Below, piece after piece: positions 38,916 through 45,901 of a stretch of DNA of 64,000 nt. The notes below the pieces were generated by a model. That model made no database searches. It had not been told where the DNA came from and worked only from the letters and a program-made list of their open reading frames with translations. Made by a program: the position numbers and the translations under genes. The first letter of the stretch is position 1. The number at the start of each line of letters is the position of its first letter. Location of the stretch: the NCBI GenBank assembly GCA_013697635.1, contig JACCWM010000058.1:80617-144616 (forward strand). The letters run 5' to 3'. The DNA comes from Lujinxingiaceae bacterium. GTDB lineage: Bacteria > Myxococcota_A > Bradymonadia > Bradymonadales > Bradymonadaceae.

Positions 38916-40751
38916 TTACTGGATGATTTTGCACGAGCCGTTTTGGCAGTTGAGGCCAAGACAGCAATCGGCCGTGGTGGTGCAGGAATCGCCGGGCCCG
39001 CCACACTCGCTGGTCTGGTTGCCGCAGGTGTTCGTGCCAGCGTTGCAGTAGCCCGAGCAGCAGTCGGTGCCGGCTGTGCATGTCGAGCCGTTTGCGACGC
39101 AGGCACGAGCGCACATGCCGTTTCTGCAGATCTCGCTGCAGCACTGGCCATTGCTCGTGCAGCTGTCGCCAATGGGTTTGCACTGGGTCTGATCGGCGCA
39201 CTTATTGGTGGTCGGATCGCAGTGGCTCGAGCAGCACTCGGCACTGGTGGCACAGGTCTCGGCGTTGGGCTTGCAGGAAGCGCACTGGCTGTTTTGCGGA
39301 TTGCAGTAGTTCGTGCAGCACTCGTTGTGCGAGCCGCAGCCGGTGCCGGTAGCCTTGCAGGGCTCGGGGCCGCACTGGTTGAGGCTGTTGCAGTTGCCAA
39401 AGCAGCACTCGCCATTGATTGTGCAGCCGGCGCCGTTGGACTTGCAGGCCTCCTTGCCGCAGATCTTGTCCGAGTTGCAATTGCCGCCGCAGCAATCGCC
39501 GTTGGCTGCACAAGCGGCGCCCTCGGCGGTGCAAGTCGTCGTCGAGCAGACCAGGTTTCCTGCCGCATTGGGAACGCACAGCCCCGAGCAGCACTGCTCG
39601 CTTATCGCACAGGTGTCGCCGGTGCCGATGCACTCGGCATGCCCTTCGCCGTGGCAGCGCCCGATGCCGAGCACCGTGTACTGGCAGGCTTCCGGGCCGC
39701 CGCAGCAGTCGTGCGTGCCGCCAAAGCGCTCGTCACAGATCTCGCCGGCCGGCTTGGGACCCTGGATTCTGCCGCAGCGGCCGATGTCGCGGCCCGGATA
39801 GTACTCGCACTTGGCCGGGGCGTGATGGCTGCACATGCCAGTGCTCGCACAACACTCTTCGTCGCGGTGGCAGAGCTCGGCGCGGGCGCGACAGCCTCCC
39901 AAGAACTGGCAGCTCTTGAAGCCGCCACCATCGTCAAAGCAGGCGTACGAGCAGCAATCGGTGGCTTGGCTGCAAACTTCACCGACGACCATACAGCTCT
40001 GTGTGGGGTTGCTGGCGCCCGAGAGGTTGGCGCAAAAGCCATCATCGCACTGGGTGTTGCAACAATCGCTTCCCACCGTGCAGACATCACCCGTGACGCG
40101 ACAGCTTCCACCGCGCCCGCAGCGCTTGCCGTCTCCAAAGTCGCGACAGTTCTGGGTGCAGCACTCGCCGTCGCCGCCGCAGATCTCACCGCTGGCCTTG
40201 CAGCTCGAGGTGCTCGTGCACGAGCCGCCGGTGCACTGGTTGCTGCAACAATCGGAGTTGGCGTTGCAGCTATCGCCGCGCGAGGCGCAGACCGTGCTCG
40301 TGTCGCACTTGCCGCCGACGCAGCTATGCGAGCAGCAATCGATCGCGGCATCGCAGCTCTCGGCTTCGAGCGCGCACAAACCGGAGCCCTCGAGGCACTG
40401 GCCGTCGGCGCAGCGACCCGAACAACACGTCGAGCCGCTCGTGCAAGCCTGGCCTCCCGGATCGCAGGTGCCAAGTGTGACCGAGCACTTGTTGTTGGCG
40501 TTGCACATCAACTGGGCGCAGCACTCACTGCTGTTCTCGCAGCTGCCGCCACCGACGACGCAGCTGCCGACATTGTTGGTGTTGTTGTTTGTGGTGTTGT
40601 TCGTGTTGTTTGAGCTGGAATCTTCGTCCAGATTAAAGCCGTCGGGATGATCGCCCTGGGCCACTTCGTCGTCGCAGCCACAGCCTGCAAATAGACTGAA
40701 AACAAAGACCGCCAAGAGCAGGCGCAATAACTGAAGGGGCGTTCGGAACAT
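38916..40751 (-). CDS. Lipoprotein with 17 tandem knottin-like six-cysteine repeats (paralogue A)
   Basis: 611 residues. The signal (LLRLLLAVFVFSLFAGC, with GCGCDDE following) ends in a lipobox. A short Asn/Thr linker (residues ~40-60) leads to 17 repeats of about 24-40 residues. Most fit C-x6-C-x5-CC-x3/4-C-x(n)-C, e.g. CDPGGQACTSGSTCCSGRC and CKPIGDSCTSNGQCCSEIC. Repeat 9 is longer and irregular (DERFGGTHDCCGG). That is about 100 cysteines, presumably all disulfide-bonded after export. The spacing equals that of inhibitor-cystine-knot peptides. ATG 40751 lies under a predicted promoter (40823-40852). Function unknown: surface adhesion, toxin-like or protease-inhibitor roles are all possible. 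Confidence 0.9.
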   Translation of the reverse strand: MFRTPLQLLRLLLAVFVFSLFAGCGCDDEVAQGDHPDGFNLDEDSSSNNTNNTTNNNTNNVGSCVVGGGSCENSSECCAQLMCNANNKCSVTLGTCDPGGQACTSGSTCCSGRCADGQCLEGSGLCALEAESCDAAIDCCSHSCVGGKCDTSTVCASRGDSCNANSDCCSNQCTGGSCTSTSSCKASGEICGGDGECCTQNCRDFGDGKRCGRGGSCRVTGDVCTVGSDCCNTQCDDGFCANLSGASNPTQSCMVVGEVCSQATDCCSYACFDDGGGFKSCQFLGGCRARAELCHRDEECCASTGMCSHHAPAKCEYYPGRDIGRCGRIQGPKPAGEICDERFGGTHDCCGGPEACQYTVLGIGRCHGEGHAECIGTGDTCAISEQCCSGLCVPNAAGNLVCSTTTCTAEGAACAANGDCCGGNCNSDKICGKEACKSNGAGCTINGECCFGNCNSLNQCGPEPCKATGTGCGSHNECCTNYCNPQNSQCASCKPNAETCATSAECCSSHCDPTTNKCADQTQCKPIGDSCTSNGQCCSEICRNGMCARACVANGSTCTAGTDCCSGYCNAGTNTCGNQTSECGGPGDSCTTTADCCLGLNCQNGSCKIIQ

Positions 40752-40822
40752 GGGGTGCCTCGTTGTCGTGGTACTATCGAACCAAACTTTCAATAAAGGA
40801 GCAGCCGGAATACTTGACGCCC

Positions 40823-40852
40823 ACTCTAGCATAGCGATCAACCGCAAAACAA
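40823..40852 (-). promoter_or_regulatory. Extended -10 promoter of paralogue A
   Basis: On the minus strand TTGTTT, 18 bases, then TAGAGT preceded by TGC (extended -10). The predicted 5' leader is about 65 bases. The layout is the same as at 43021-43050. Confidence 0.6.
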
Positions 40853-40878
40853 CTGGTCTGGTTGAGCCAAGAAATAAG

Positions 40879-40911
40879 CCGGCCCCCGAGAGCGATGCTC
40901 TCGGGGGCCGG
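40879..40911 (-). terminator. Rho-independent terminator after paralogue B
   Basis: A perfect 15-bp stem (CCGGCCCCCGAGAGC with its complement) has a 3-base loop. On the minus strand CTTATTTCTT follows. It insulates the two array genes from each other. Confidence 0.9.
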
Positions 40912-40936
40912 ATACAGTGACGATCAGCTCAGCGCC

Positions 40937-42916
40937 TCATGGAATGAAGCGACAGCTTCCATTCTGACAGTTCAAGCCCAAACAGCAATCGGCGGTGGTA
41001 GAGCAGCTGTCGCCGGGGCCTCCACAGGTGCTCGTCTCATTGCCGCAGGTCAAGGTTCCCGGGTTGCAATAGCCCGAGCAACAATCGGTGCTCGCTGTGC
41101 AGCTCGTGCCGTTGGCCACGCAGGCCCTCGAGCAGGCGCTGTCTTTGCAAATGCCGCTACAGCACTGGCCGTTGTTCGTGCAGCTGCCGCCGATAGCAAG
41201 GCACTGAGGCAGGTCGTCGCACTTGCCGCTTGCGTTGCAGTAGTTCGAGCAGCACTCCGAGCCTGTCGTGCAGTCCTGGGTGTTCGACTTACAGTTGGCG
41301 CACTTGTTCGTGCCCGGATCGCAGTAGTTGTTGCAGCACGAGGCGTGGCTGGAGCAGTTCGAACCGGTGGGCACACAGGGCTCGGAGCCGCACTCGCGAA
41401 GGCTGTTGCAGCGGTTCGAGCAGCACTGGCTGCCGCTGGTGCAGTCGTCGCCATCGGGCTTGCAGGCGTTGGCGCCGCAGATGCCTTCGGTGTTGCACAT
41501 GTTGCCACAACAGTCGCCGTTGTTCGTGCATCCACCGCCGTTCTCGGTGCACATCGTCGTCGAGCACACCAGCTCGCCGGCGGCGTTCGGTGCGCAAAGA
41601 CCGGAGCAGCACTGATCGCTGAAGGCACAGGTGTCGCCGTTGCCGATGCACTGGTCGTGGCCTTTGCCGTAGCAGCGCTCGATGCCGAGCACGGTCGCCT
41701 GGCAGGCATCTGTGGTGCCCGGCGTGCTGCCACAGCAGTCGTGGGTGCCGCCAAAGCGCGGGTCACACACCTCGCCGGCGGCCTTGGGGCCGTTGATCGT
41801 GGTGCAGCGGCCCACGTCGCGGCCGGGAAACAACGAGCAGGTGCCCGCAGCGTGGACGCCATTACACGATCCGGCGTTGTTGCAGCAGTCCGTATCGTTT
41901 TTGCACAGCTCGCCGTAGGGGCGACAGCCACCAAGAAACTGGCAGCTCTTAAAGCCCGAGCTGTCGGCAAAGCAGGAGTACGAGCAGCAGTCGCCGGCGG
42001 CGCTGCAGGCCTCACCGACCATGCGACAGCTCACCACGCCCAGGCCCTCGAGCTTTGCGCAGTAGCCGTCGTCGCACTGGGTGTTACAGCAATCCGTGCT
42101 CGTGGTGCAGACCTCGCCAGAGGTGCGGCAAAGCCCGCCCGATGCGCAGCGCAGCCCGTCACCAAAGTCCTTGCAGGTGCGCGAGCAGCAAGAGGCGCCC
42201 GTGGTGCACGACTCGCCAGCGTTGTGGCAGGTCGGGCCGGCTACACACTTGCCAGCGTCGCAGTTGTTGCTGCAGCAGTCGGTGTCGCCGGTGCAGTCAT
42301 TGCCGCGCGAGGTGCAGGTCGTTGTTCCGTCACCGCACTTGCCGTCGCTGCAGCTCAGCGAACAGCAGTCGGCTGCGGCCGCGCAGTCGTTGCCCTCGAC
42401 CTTGCAGCCGCCCGTGCCCGCCAGGCACATGCCATCGGCGCCACAGCGCCCCGAGCAGCACGTCGAGCCGCTCGTACATACCTCGCCCTGGGGATCGCAG
42501 ACGCCCAAGGTGACCGAGCACTTGCCGTTGGCATTGCACATCAGATCGCCGCAACACTCGGTGCTGTCCGCACACGCTCCGCCGCCTTGTGCGCAGCCGT
42601 TGTTGTTGCCGGTATCACCGTTTTGGTTGTTGCCATCGGGCGTGGCATCGCCCGATGGCACATCGGTGCCCGTCGTGGCGTCAACGCTCGAGTCGGGGTT
42701 GTCCCCGATGTCCGTCAGCGCGTCCGGGTCAGTGTTGTTGGTGTTGTTGGAGTTGTTGGAGTTGTTGGTGTTGTTGGAGTTGTTGGAGTTGTTGGAGTTG
42801 TTGGAGTTGTTCTCACCGGGACGGGTGACGTCCTCGTCGCAGCCGCAGCCGGCGAGCATGCCGAAGATCAAGAGAATGAGGGCGAGGCGCAGGATGTGTA
42901 GCGGTTTCGAAATCAT
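40937..42916 (-). CDS. Lipoprotein with 17 tandem knottin-like six-cysteine repeats (paralogue B)
   Basis: 659 residues. The signal (LRLALILLIFGMLAGC) ends in a lipobox followed by GCDEDVTRPG. A longer linker than in paralogue A contains Asn-Asn-Ser/Thr repeats and an Asp/Thr/Gly stretch. Seventeen repeats follow, e.g. CKVEGNDCAAAADCCSLSC and CTSRGNDCTGDTDCCSNNC; repeat 9 again has the irregular DPRFGGTHDCC form. Each repeat is most similar to the same-numbered repeat of paralogue A, so the whole gene was duplicated. GAGG lies upstream of the ATG. Presumably exported, lipid-anchored and disulfide-rich; function unknown. Confidence 0.9.
   Translation of the reverse strand: MISKPLHILRLALILLIFGMLAGCGCDEDVTRPGENNSNNSNNSNNSNNTNNSNNSNNTNNTDPDALTDIGDNPDSSVDATTGTDVPSGDATPDGNNQNGDTGNNNGCAQGGGACADSTECCGDLMCNANGKCSVTLGVCDPQGEVCTSGSTCCSGRCGADGMCLAGTGGCKVEGNDCAAAADCCSLSCSDGKCGDGTTTCTSRGNDCTGDTDCCSNNCDAGKCVAGPTCHNAGESCTTGASCCSRTCKDFGDGLRCASGGLCRTSGEVCTTSTDCCNTQCDDGYCAKLEGLGVVSCRMVGEACSAAGDCCSYSCFADSSGFKSCQFLGGCRPYGELCKNDTDCCNNAGSCNGVHAAGTCSLFPGRDVGRCTTINGPKAAGEVCDPRFGGTHDCCGSTPGTTDACQATVLGIERCYGKGHDQCIGNGDTCAFSDQCCSGLCAPNAAGELVCSTTMCTENGGGCTNNGDCCGNMCNTEGICGANACKPDGDDCTSGSQCCSNRCNSLRECGSEPCVPTGSNCSSHASCCNNYCDPGTNKCANCKSNTQDCTTGSECCSNYCNASGKCDDLPQCLAIGGSCTNNGQCCSGICKDSACSRACVANGTSCTASTDCCSGYCNPGTLTCGNETSTCGGPGDSCSTTADCCLGLNCQNGSCRFIP
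42732..42811 (-). repeat. 9-bp tandem repeat encoding an (NNS/NNT) linker
   Basis: About nine copies of a GTTGTTGGA-type unit (plus strand) encode alternating Asn-Asn-Ser and Asn-Asn-Thr just after the lipobox region of paralogue B. A multiple of three, it can vary linker length without frameshift. Confidence 0.85.
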
Positions 42917-42979
42917 GAAGAAACCTCACAAAAGAGCGCGCCTGGCCCCCAAAGTAAATGGGACCATGTCATGCCCTAA

Positions 42980-43038
42980 AATTGGATGACGCCAAAGCGT
43001 CAGGAAGTTGACTCCTGAGCACTTTAGCACATCCAATT
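42980..43038. repeat. Inverted repeat enclosing small hairpins, upstream of paralogue B
   Basis: AATTGGATG (42980-42988) and CATCCAATT (43030-43038) form a perfect 9-bp inverted repeat. Inside are TGACGC-CAAA-GCGTCA (6 bp) and CAGGA/TCCTG (5 bp) arms. The right arm lies between the predicted -35 and -10 boxes of paralogue B. It may be an operator pair, or the terminator of the SEC-C gene, since TTTTAG follows on the minus strand. Confidence 0.5.
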
Positions 43039-43050
43039 AAAGAGAACCAA
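43021..43050 (-). promoter_or_regulatory. Extended -10 promoter of paralogue B
   Basis: On the minus strand TTGGTT, 18 bases, then TAAAGT preceded by TGC. The predicted leader is about 100 bases. The same box sequence and spacing occur before paralogue A. Confidence 0.6.
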
Positions 43051-43070
43051 GCTGTGAGAGTGGTCGTTTT

Positions 43071-43709
43071 TCAGGCCGGCTCGGTGGCCTCGGCCGCGGC
43101 TGCGGCGGCCGGCTGGCGCCAGGTGACGCCCAGCGTCTCGAGTGAGAAGTTTGCGCAGTCGAACTCACTCTTGGGGAAGCGGTGGCGGCGAACGTCCCAG
43201 AGGCGAAAGCCTTTGAACTCAGTCTCGCGCGCGTTGGCCTCGGCGTCGAACTCGTTGGGCCGAAGCGTGACGAGGTCGAACTGCACGGTATCAACCTTGG
43301 GATCGTCGAGACCGTGGGCGATCAACATGTAGACGTCGGGGCGGTCGATGCGGAAGTGCTCGAGCACGAATCCGGGCCCGGCCGTCATGTGCACCTTGCC
43401 ACTGTCGACGGCCTGCAAAAAGGAGGTGACATCGGCAAAGCGCTGACGAAACGGTCCGAGTTCGTGGCCCATCTCATGGAAGAGGCCGTGCATGTTGTTT
43501 TCGTAAACCTGCTGGAGCAGCTTGAACAACTTCCAGGGGTTGGTCTCGGCCGAGATCAGTTGCTCGACGCCTCGGGTTTGCTTGGTCGCCTCTCGCTGCA
43601 CCTGGTGGGCTCGAAAACAGCACTTCTTGTACTTCTTGCCGCTTTGGCACGGGCAAGGCTCGTTGCGACCGACATCATCGGGTGTATCGCTCGAAACGGG
43701 GGTGCTCAT
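43071..43709 (-). CDS. SEC-C motif protein
   Basis: 212 residues from ATG 43709, which has GGAG 6 bases upstream; two upstream in-frame starts (43721, 43736) are less likely. Near the N-terminus GRNEPCPCQSGKKYKKCC is a SEC-C zinc motif, as at the C-terminus of SecA and in YecA-type proteins. The remainder (about 45-195) is an unassigned alpha/beta domain (FHEMGHELGPFRQRFADV, VLEHFRIDRPDVYMLIAHGL). An Ala/Glu tail ends the protein. It probably binds zinc and contacts proteins; a link to secretion is only suggested by the motif. Confidence 0.8.
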   Translation of the reverse strand: MSTPVSSDTPDDVGRNEPCPCQSGKKYKKCCFRAHQVQREATKQTRGVEQLISAETNPWKLFKLLQQVYENNMHGLFHEMGHELGPFRQRFADVTSFLQAVDSGKVHMTAGPGFVLEHFRIDRPDVYMLIAHGLDDPKVDTVQFDLVTLRPNEFDAEANARETEFKGFRLWDVRRHRFPKSEFDCANFSLETLGVTWRQPAAAAAAEATEPA

Positions 43710-43755
43710 GTTCAACTCCATCGAAGTGGGGTGCAATCACTGGCGTCGGTGAAAC

Positions 43756-44466
43756 TTAGCGCCGACGAAACTGCGCATTTTGTCGCTGGGCGGGCGGCTT
43801 GTCCAGATGGAACTGGTACCACATCAGGTTCCAGCTGCGCATCTTCATTTTCTTGTTGTTTTTCAGGGCGTTGAGGTTGGTCTGGCTCTTGGCGTCCTCG
43901 GGCATCGCCTCGAGCGCGCGGTTGAGCACGGCGATCGCCTTGTCGCGATCGCCGGCCTTCCACATGCAATAGGCGTACATGTTCCAGAGCAGGCTCTCTT
44001 TTTTGTTGGCCTTGACAGCTTCATCGAAGACCTTCTCCATCTCGGTGTACTTTTTGCGCTTGTAGTAGAGCGCAGCGAGCATGGCGCGCGAGACCCAGTT
44101 CTTTTTGAAGGAGCGCTTCAAATAGGGCTCGGACTCGTCGAACTTCTGGGTCATGTAGAGAATCGAGCCGATCTGGGCATCGATCTGCGAGGCGATGAAA
44201 AACTGCCATTTGCCCAGCGGATAGGCCTGCTTCAAGACGGCGATGGCCTGGCTGACGCGCTGTTTGCTGAGCTCGGTCTGGGCCTGAGCCACGGCGGCCT
44301 GCACCAGCTTGAGGATGCGTCGGGCCAAAAAGATGTAGGCTGCAAAAAAGGCGATCAGGCCGGGCAAGATGCCATACCAGATTTTGAGTTCGCCGCCACC
44401 GAGGCCAAAGCCTATCAATAGGGTGACGGCGATGCCGGCTAACGCCGAGATTATTACGTTGTACAT
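43756..44466 (-). CDS. Membrane-anchored TPR protein
   Basis: 236 residues. Two hydrophobic helices at the N-terminus (IISALAGIAVTLLIGFGLGG and IWYGILPGLIAFFAAYIFLA) are followed by a Lys-rich cytoplasmic helical region. TPR-like units are visible, e.g. YKRKKYTEMEKVFDEAVKAN and AGDRDKAIAVLNRALEAMPE. The basic tail ends in QNAQFRRR. No family beyond TPR. It lies between glyA (52-base gap) and the SEC-C gene on the same strand and may share a transcript. Confidence 0.75.
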   Translation of the reverse strand: MYNVIISALAGIAVTLLIGFGLGGGELKIWYGILPGLIAFFAAYIFLARRILKLVQAAVAQAQTELSKQRVSQAIAVLKQAYPLGKWQFFIASQIDAQIGSILYMTQKFDESEPYLKRSFKKNWVSRAMLAALYYKRKKYTEMEKVFDEAVKANKKESLLWNMYAYCMWKAGDRDKAIAVLNRALEAMPEDAKSQTNLNALKNNKKMKMRSWNLMWYQFHLDKPPAQRQNAQFRRR

Positions 44467-44518
44467 GGACTGCTCATCGTGTTGCGAGAGGGGGTGAAAA
44501 TACGAAGTCTACAACAAC

Positions 44519-45763
44519 TCAAGGCACCAAAAAATCCTGACACATCTCATTGACCTCAGCGCGAATCGTGTCCAAGGCGGCCTCGTCGTCGAGCGCGGCC
44601 ACGGTGCGCGCGAACCAAGAGACGATGCGGCCCATCTCGGCCTCTTTCATGCCACGTGTGGTCACCGCCGCCGTGCCGATTCGAATGCCCGAGGGGTCAA
44701 ACGGCCCACGGGTATCAAAGGGAATGGAGTTCGAGTTGCATACGATGCCGGCGCGCTCCAAAGCCTGGGCGACGGGCTTGCCGCCGATGCCCTGGGGGGT
44801 GAGATCGACGAGCAGCAGGTGGTTCTCGGTGCCGCCCGTCACCAGGCGAAATCCCTGCTCGAGAAAGGCATCGGCCATCGCGCCCGCGTTGGCAACGATC
44901 TGGGCCGCATAGGTCTTGAAGGCGGGCTGCATCGCTTCATGAAAGGCAATGGCGGCCGCGGCCACCTGGTTCATGTGCGGTCCACCTTGCAGGGCCGGGA
45001 AGACGGCGCGATCGATGTCCTTGGCCAACTCCTTTTTGCACATGATCAGGCCGCCGCGCGGTCCACGAAGCGTCTTGTGCGTGGTCGTGGTGACCACGTC
45101 GGCCACAGGAAAGGGGCTAGGGTGCACGCCGCCGGCGACGAGGCCGGCGATATGGGCGATGTCGGCGACGAGCTTGGCGCCGACCTCCTGGGCGATCTCG
45201 GCAAAGCGCTCGAAATCGATCAAACGCGGATAGGCCGAGGCCCCGCAGATGATGAAACGCGGCTTGACCTCGCGCGCGAGCCGCTGGACCTGGGCGAAGT
45301 CGATGCGCTCGCTCTCGCGGTCCAGACCGTAGTGATGGGCATCGTAAAAGCGACCCGAAAAGCTCACCTTCCAGCCGTGGGTGAGGTGGCCGCCCGAGGG
45401 CAGGCCCATGCCCAGCACCGGGTCACCGAGCTCAGCCAGCGCATAGTAGACGGCCAGGTTGGCCGGCGAGCCAGAGTAGGGCTGGATGTTGGCGTGCTCA
45501 CAGCCGAACAGGGCCTTGGCGCGATCCGTGGCCAGCACTTCGATGCGGTCAGTGAACTCCTGGCCCTGGTAGTAGCGCCGGCCCGGATAGCCCTCACTGT
45601 ACTTGTTGGTGAAGACGCTGCCCGTGGCCTCCATCACCGCGCGCGAGGCGTAGTTCTCGCTGGCGATCAGGCGCACGACGTCGTGCTGGCGCGCCTCCTC
45701 GGCGCAAATGATGTCGTAGACTTCGGAATCAACTGCTTTGACGGCCTGCAAATTGTCGGTCAT
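44519..45763 (-). CDS. glyA: Serine hydroxymethyltransferase
   Basis: 414 residues, the usual length. Conserved blocks include IASENYASRAVMEATGSVFT, NKYSEGYPGRRYYQG, the PLP-lysine segment VVTTTTHKTLRGPRGGLIMC and HLLLVDLTP. The enzyme interconverts serine and glycine while charging tetrahydrofolate with a one-carbon unit, feeding the purine synthesis also represented here by purF and guaAB. GGGAG precedes ATG 45763; the 38-codon upstream extension is not homologous. A terminator (45779-45811) separates it from the upstream gene, so its promoter should lie very close or be read through. Confidence 0.98.
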   Translation of the reverse strand: MTDNLQAVKAVDSEVYDIICAEEARQHDVVRLIASENYASRAVMEATGSVFTNKYSEGYPGRRYYQGQEFTDRIEVLATDRAKALFGCEHANIQPYSGSPANLAVYYALAELGDPVLGMGLPSGGHLTHGWKVSFSGRFYDAHHYGLDRESERIDFAQVQRLAREVKPRFIICGASAYPRLIDFERFAEIAQEVGAKLVADIAHIAGLVAGGVHPSPFPVADVVTTTTHKTLRGPRGGLIMCKKELAKDIDRAVFPALQGGPHMNQVAAAAIAFHEAMQPAFKTYAAQIVANAGAMADAFLEQGFRLVTGGTENHLLLVDLTPQGIGGKPVAQALERAGIVCNSNSIPFDTRGPFDPSGIRIGTAAVTTRGMKEAEMGRIVSWFARTVAALDDEAALDTIRAEVNEMCQDFLVP

Positions 45764-45778
45764 GGCCACTCCCGTGAT

Positions 45779-45811
45779 AAAACGAGCCCGCGCTTTGGAT
45801 GGGCGGGCTCG
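45779..45811 (-). terminator. Rho-independent terminator after the Fe-S oxidoreductase gene
   Basis: A 9-bp perfect stem (CGAGCCCGC / GCGGGCTCG) with an 11-base loop is followed on the minus strand by TTTTATC. It sits 16 bases before glyA, so glyA may depend on readthrough or a compact promoter. Confidence 0.8.
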
Positions 45812-45901
45812 TCGGTCGGTAGCAAGCGAGCACGTCGGCTCGCAATAGGCCCCAAAAGGCGTCATCGCCAGATACAACCGGGCCGTGTGAGGAACTCCAA
45901 T

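Noticed and set aside
38907..40613. Long Ala-rich open frame on the plus strand opposite paralogue A
   Set aside because: Cys TGC codons read backwards as GCA (Ala), which keeps the opposite frame open. The Cys-repeat frame has lipobox, ribosome-binding site, promoter and terminator.
40862..42901. 679-codon Ala/Val-rich open frame on the plus strand opposite paralogue B
   Set aside because: Same mechanism as for paralogue A. It also begins inside a terminator hairpin and lacks any family similarity.
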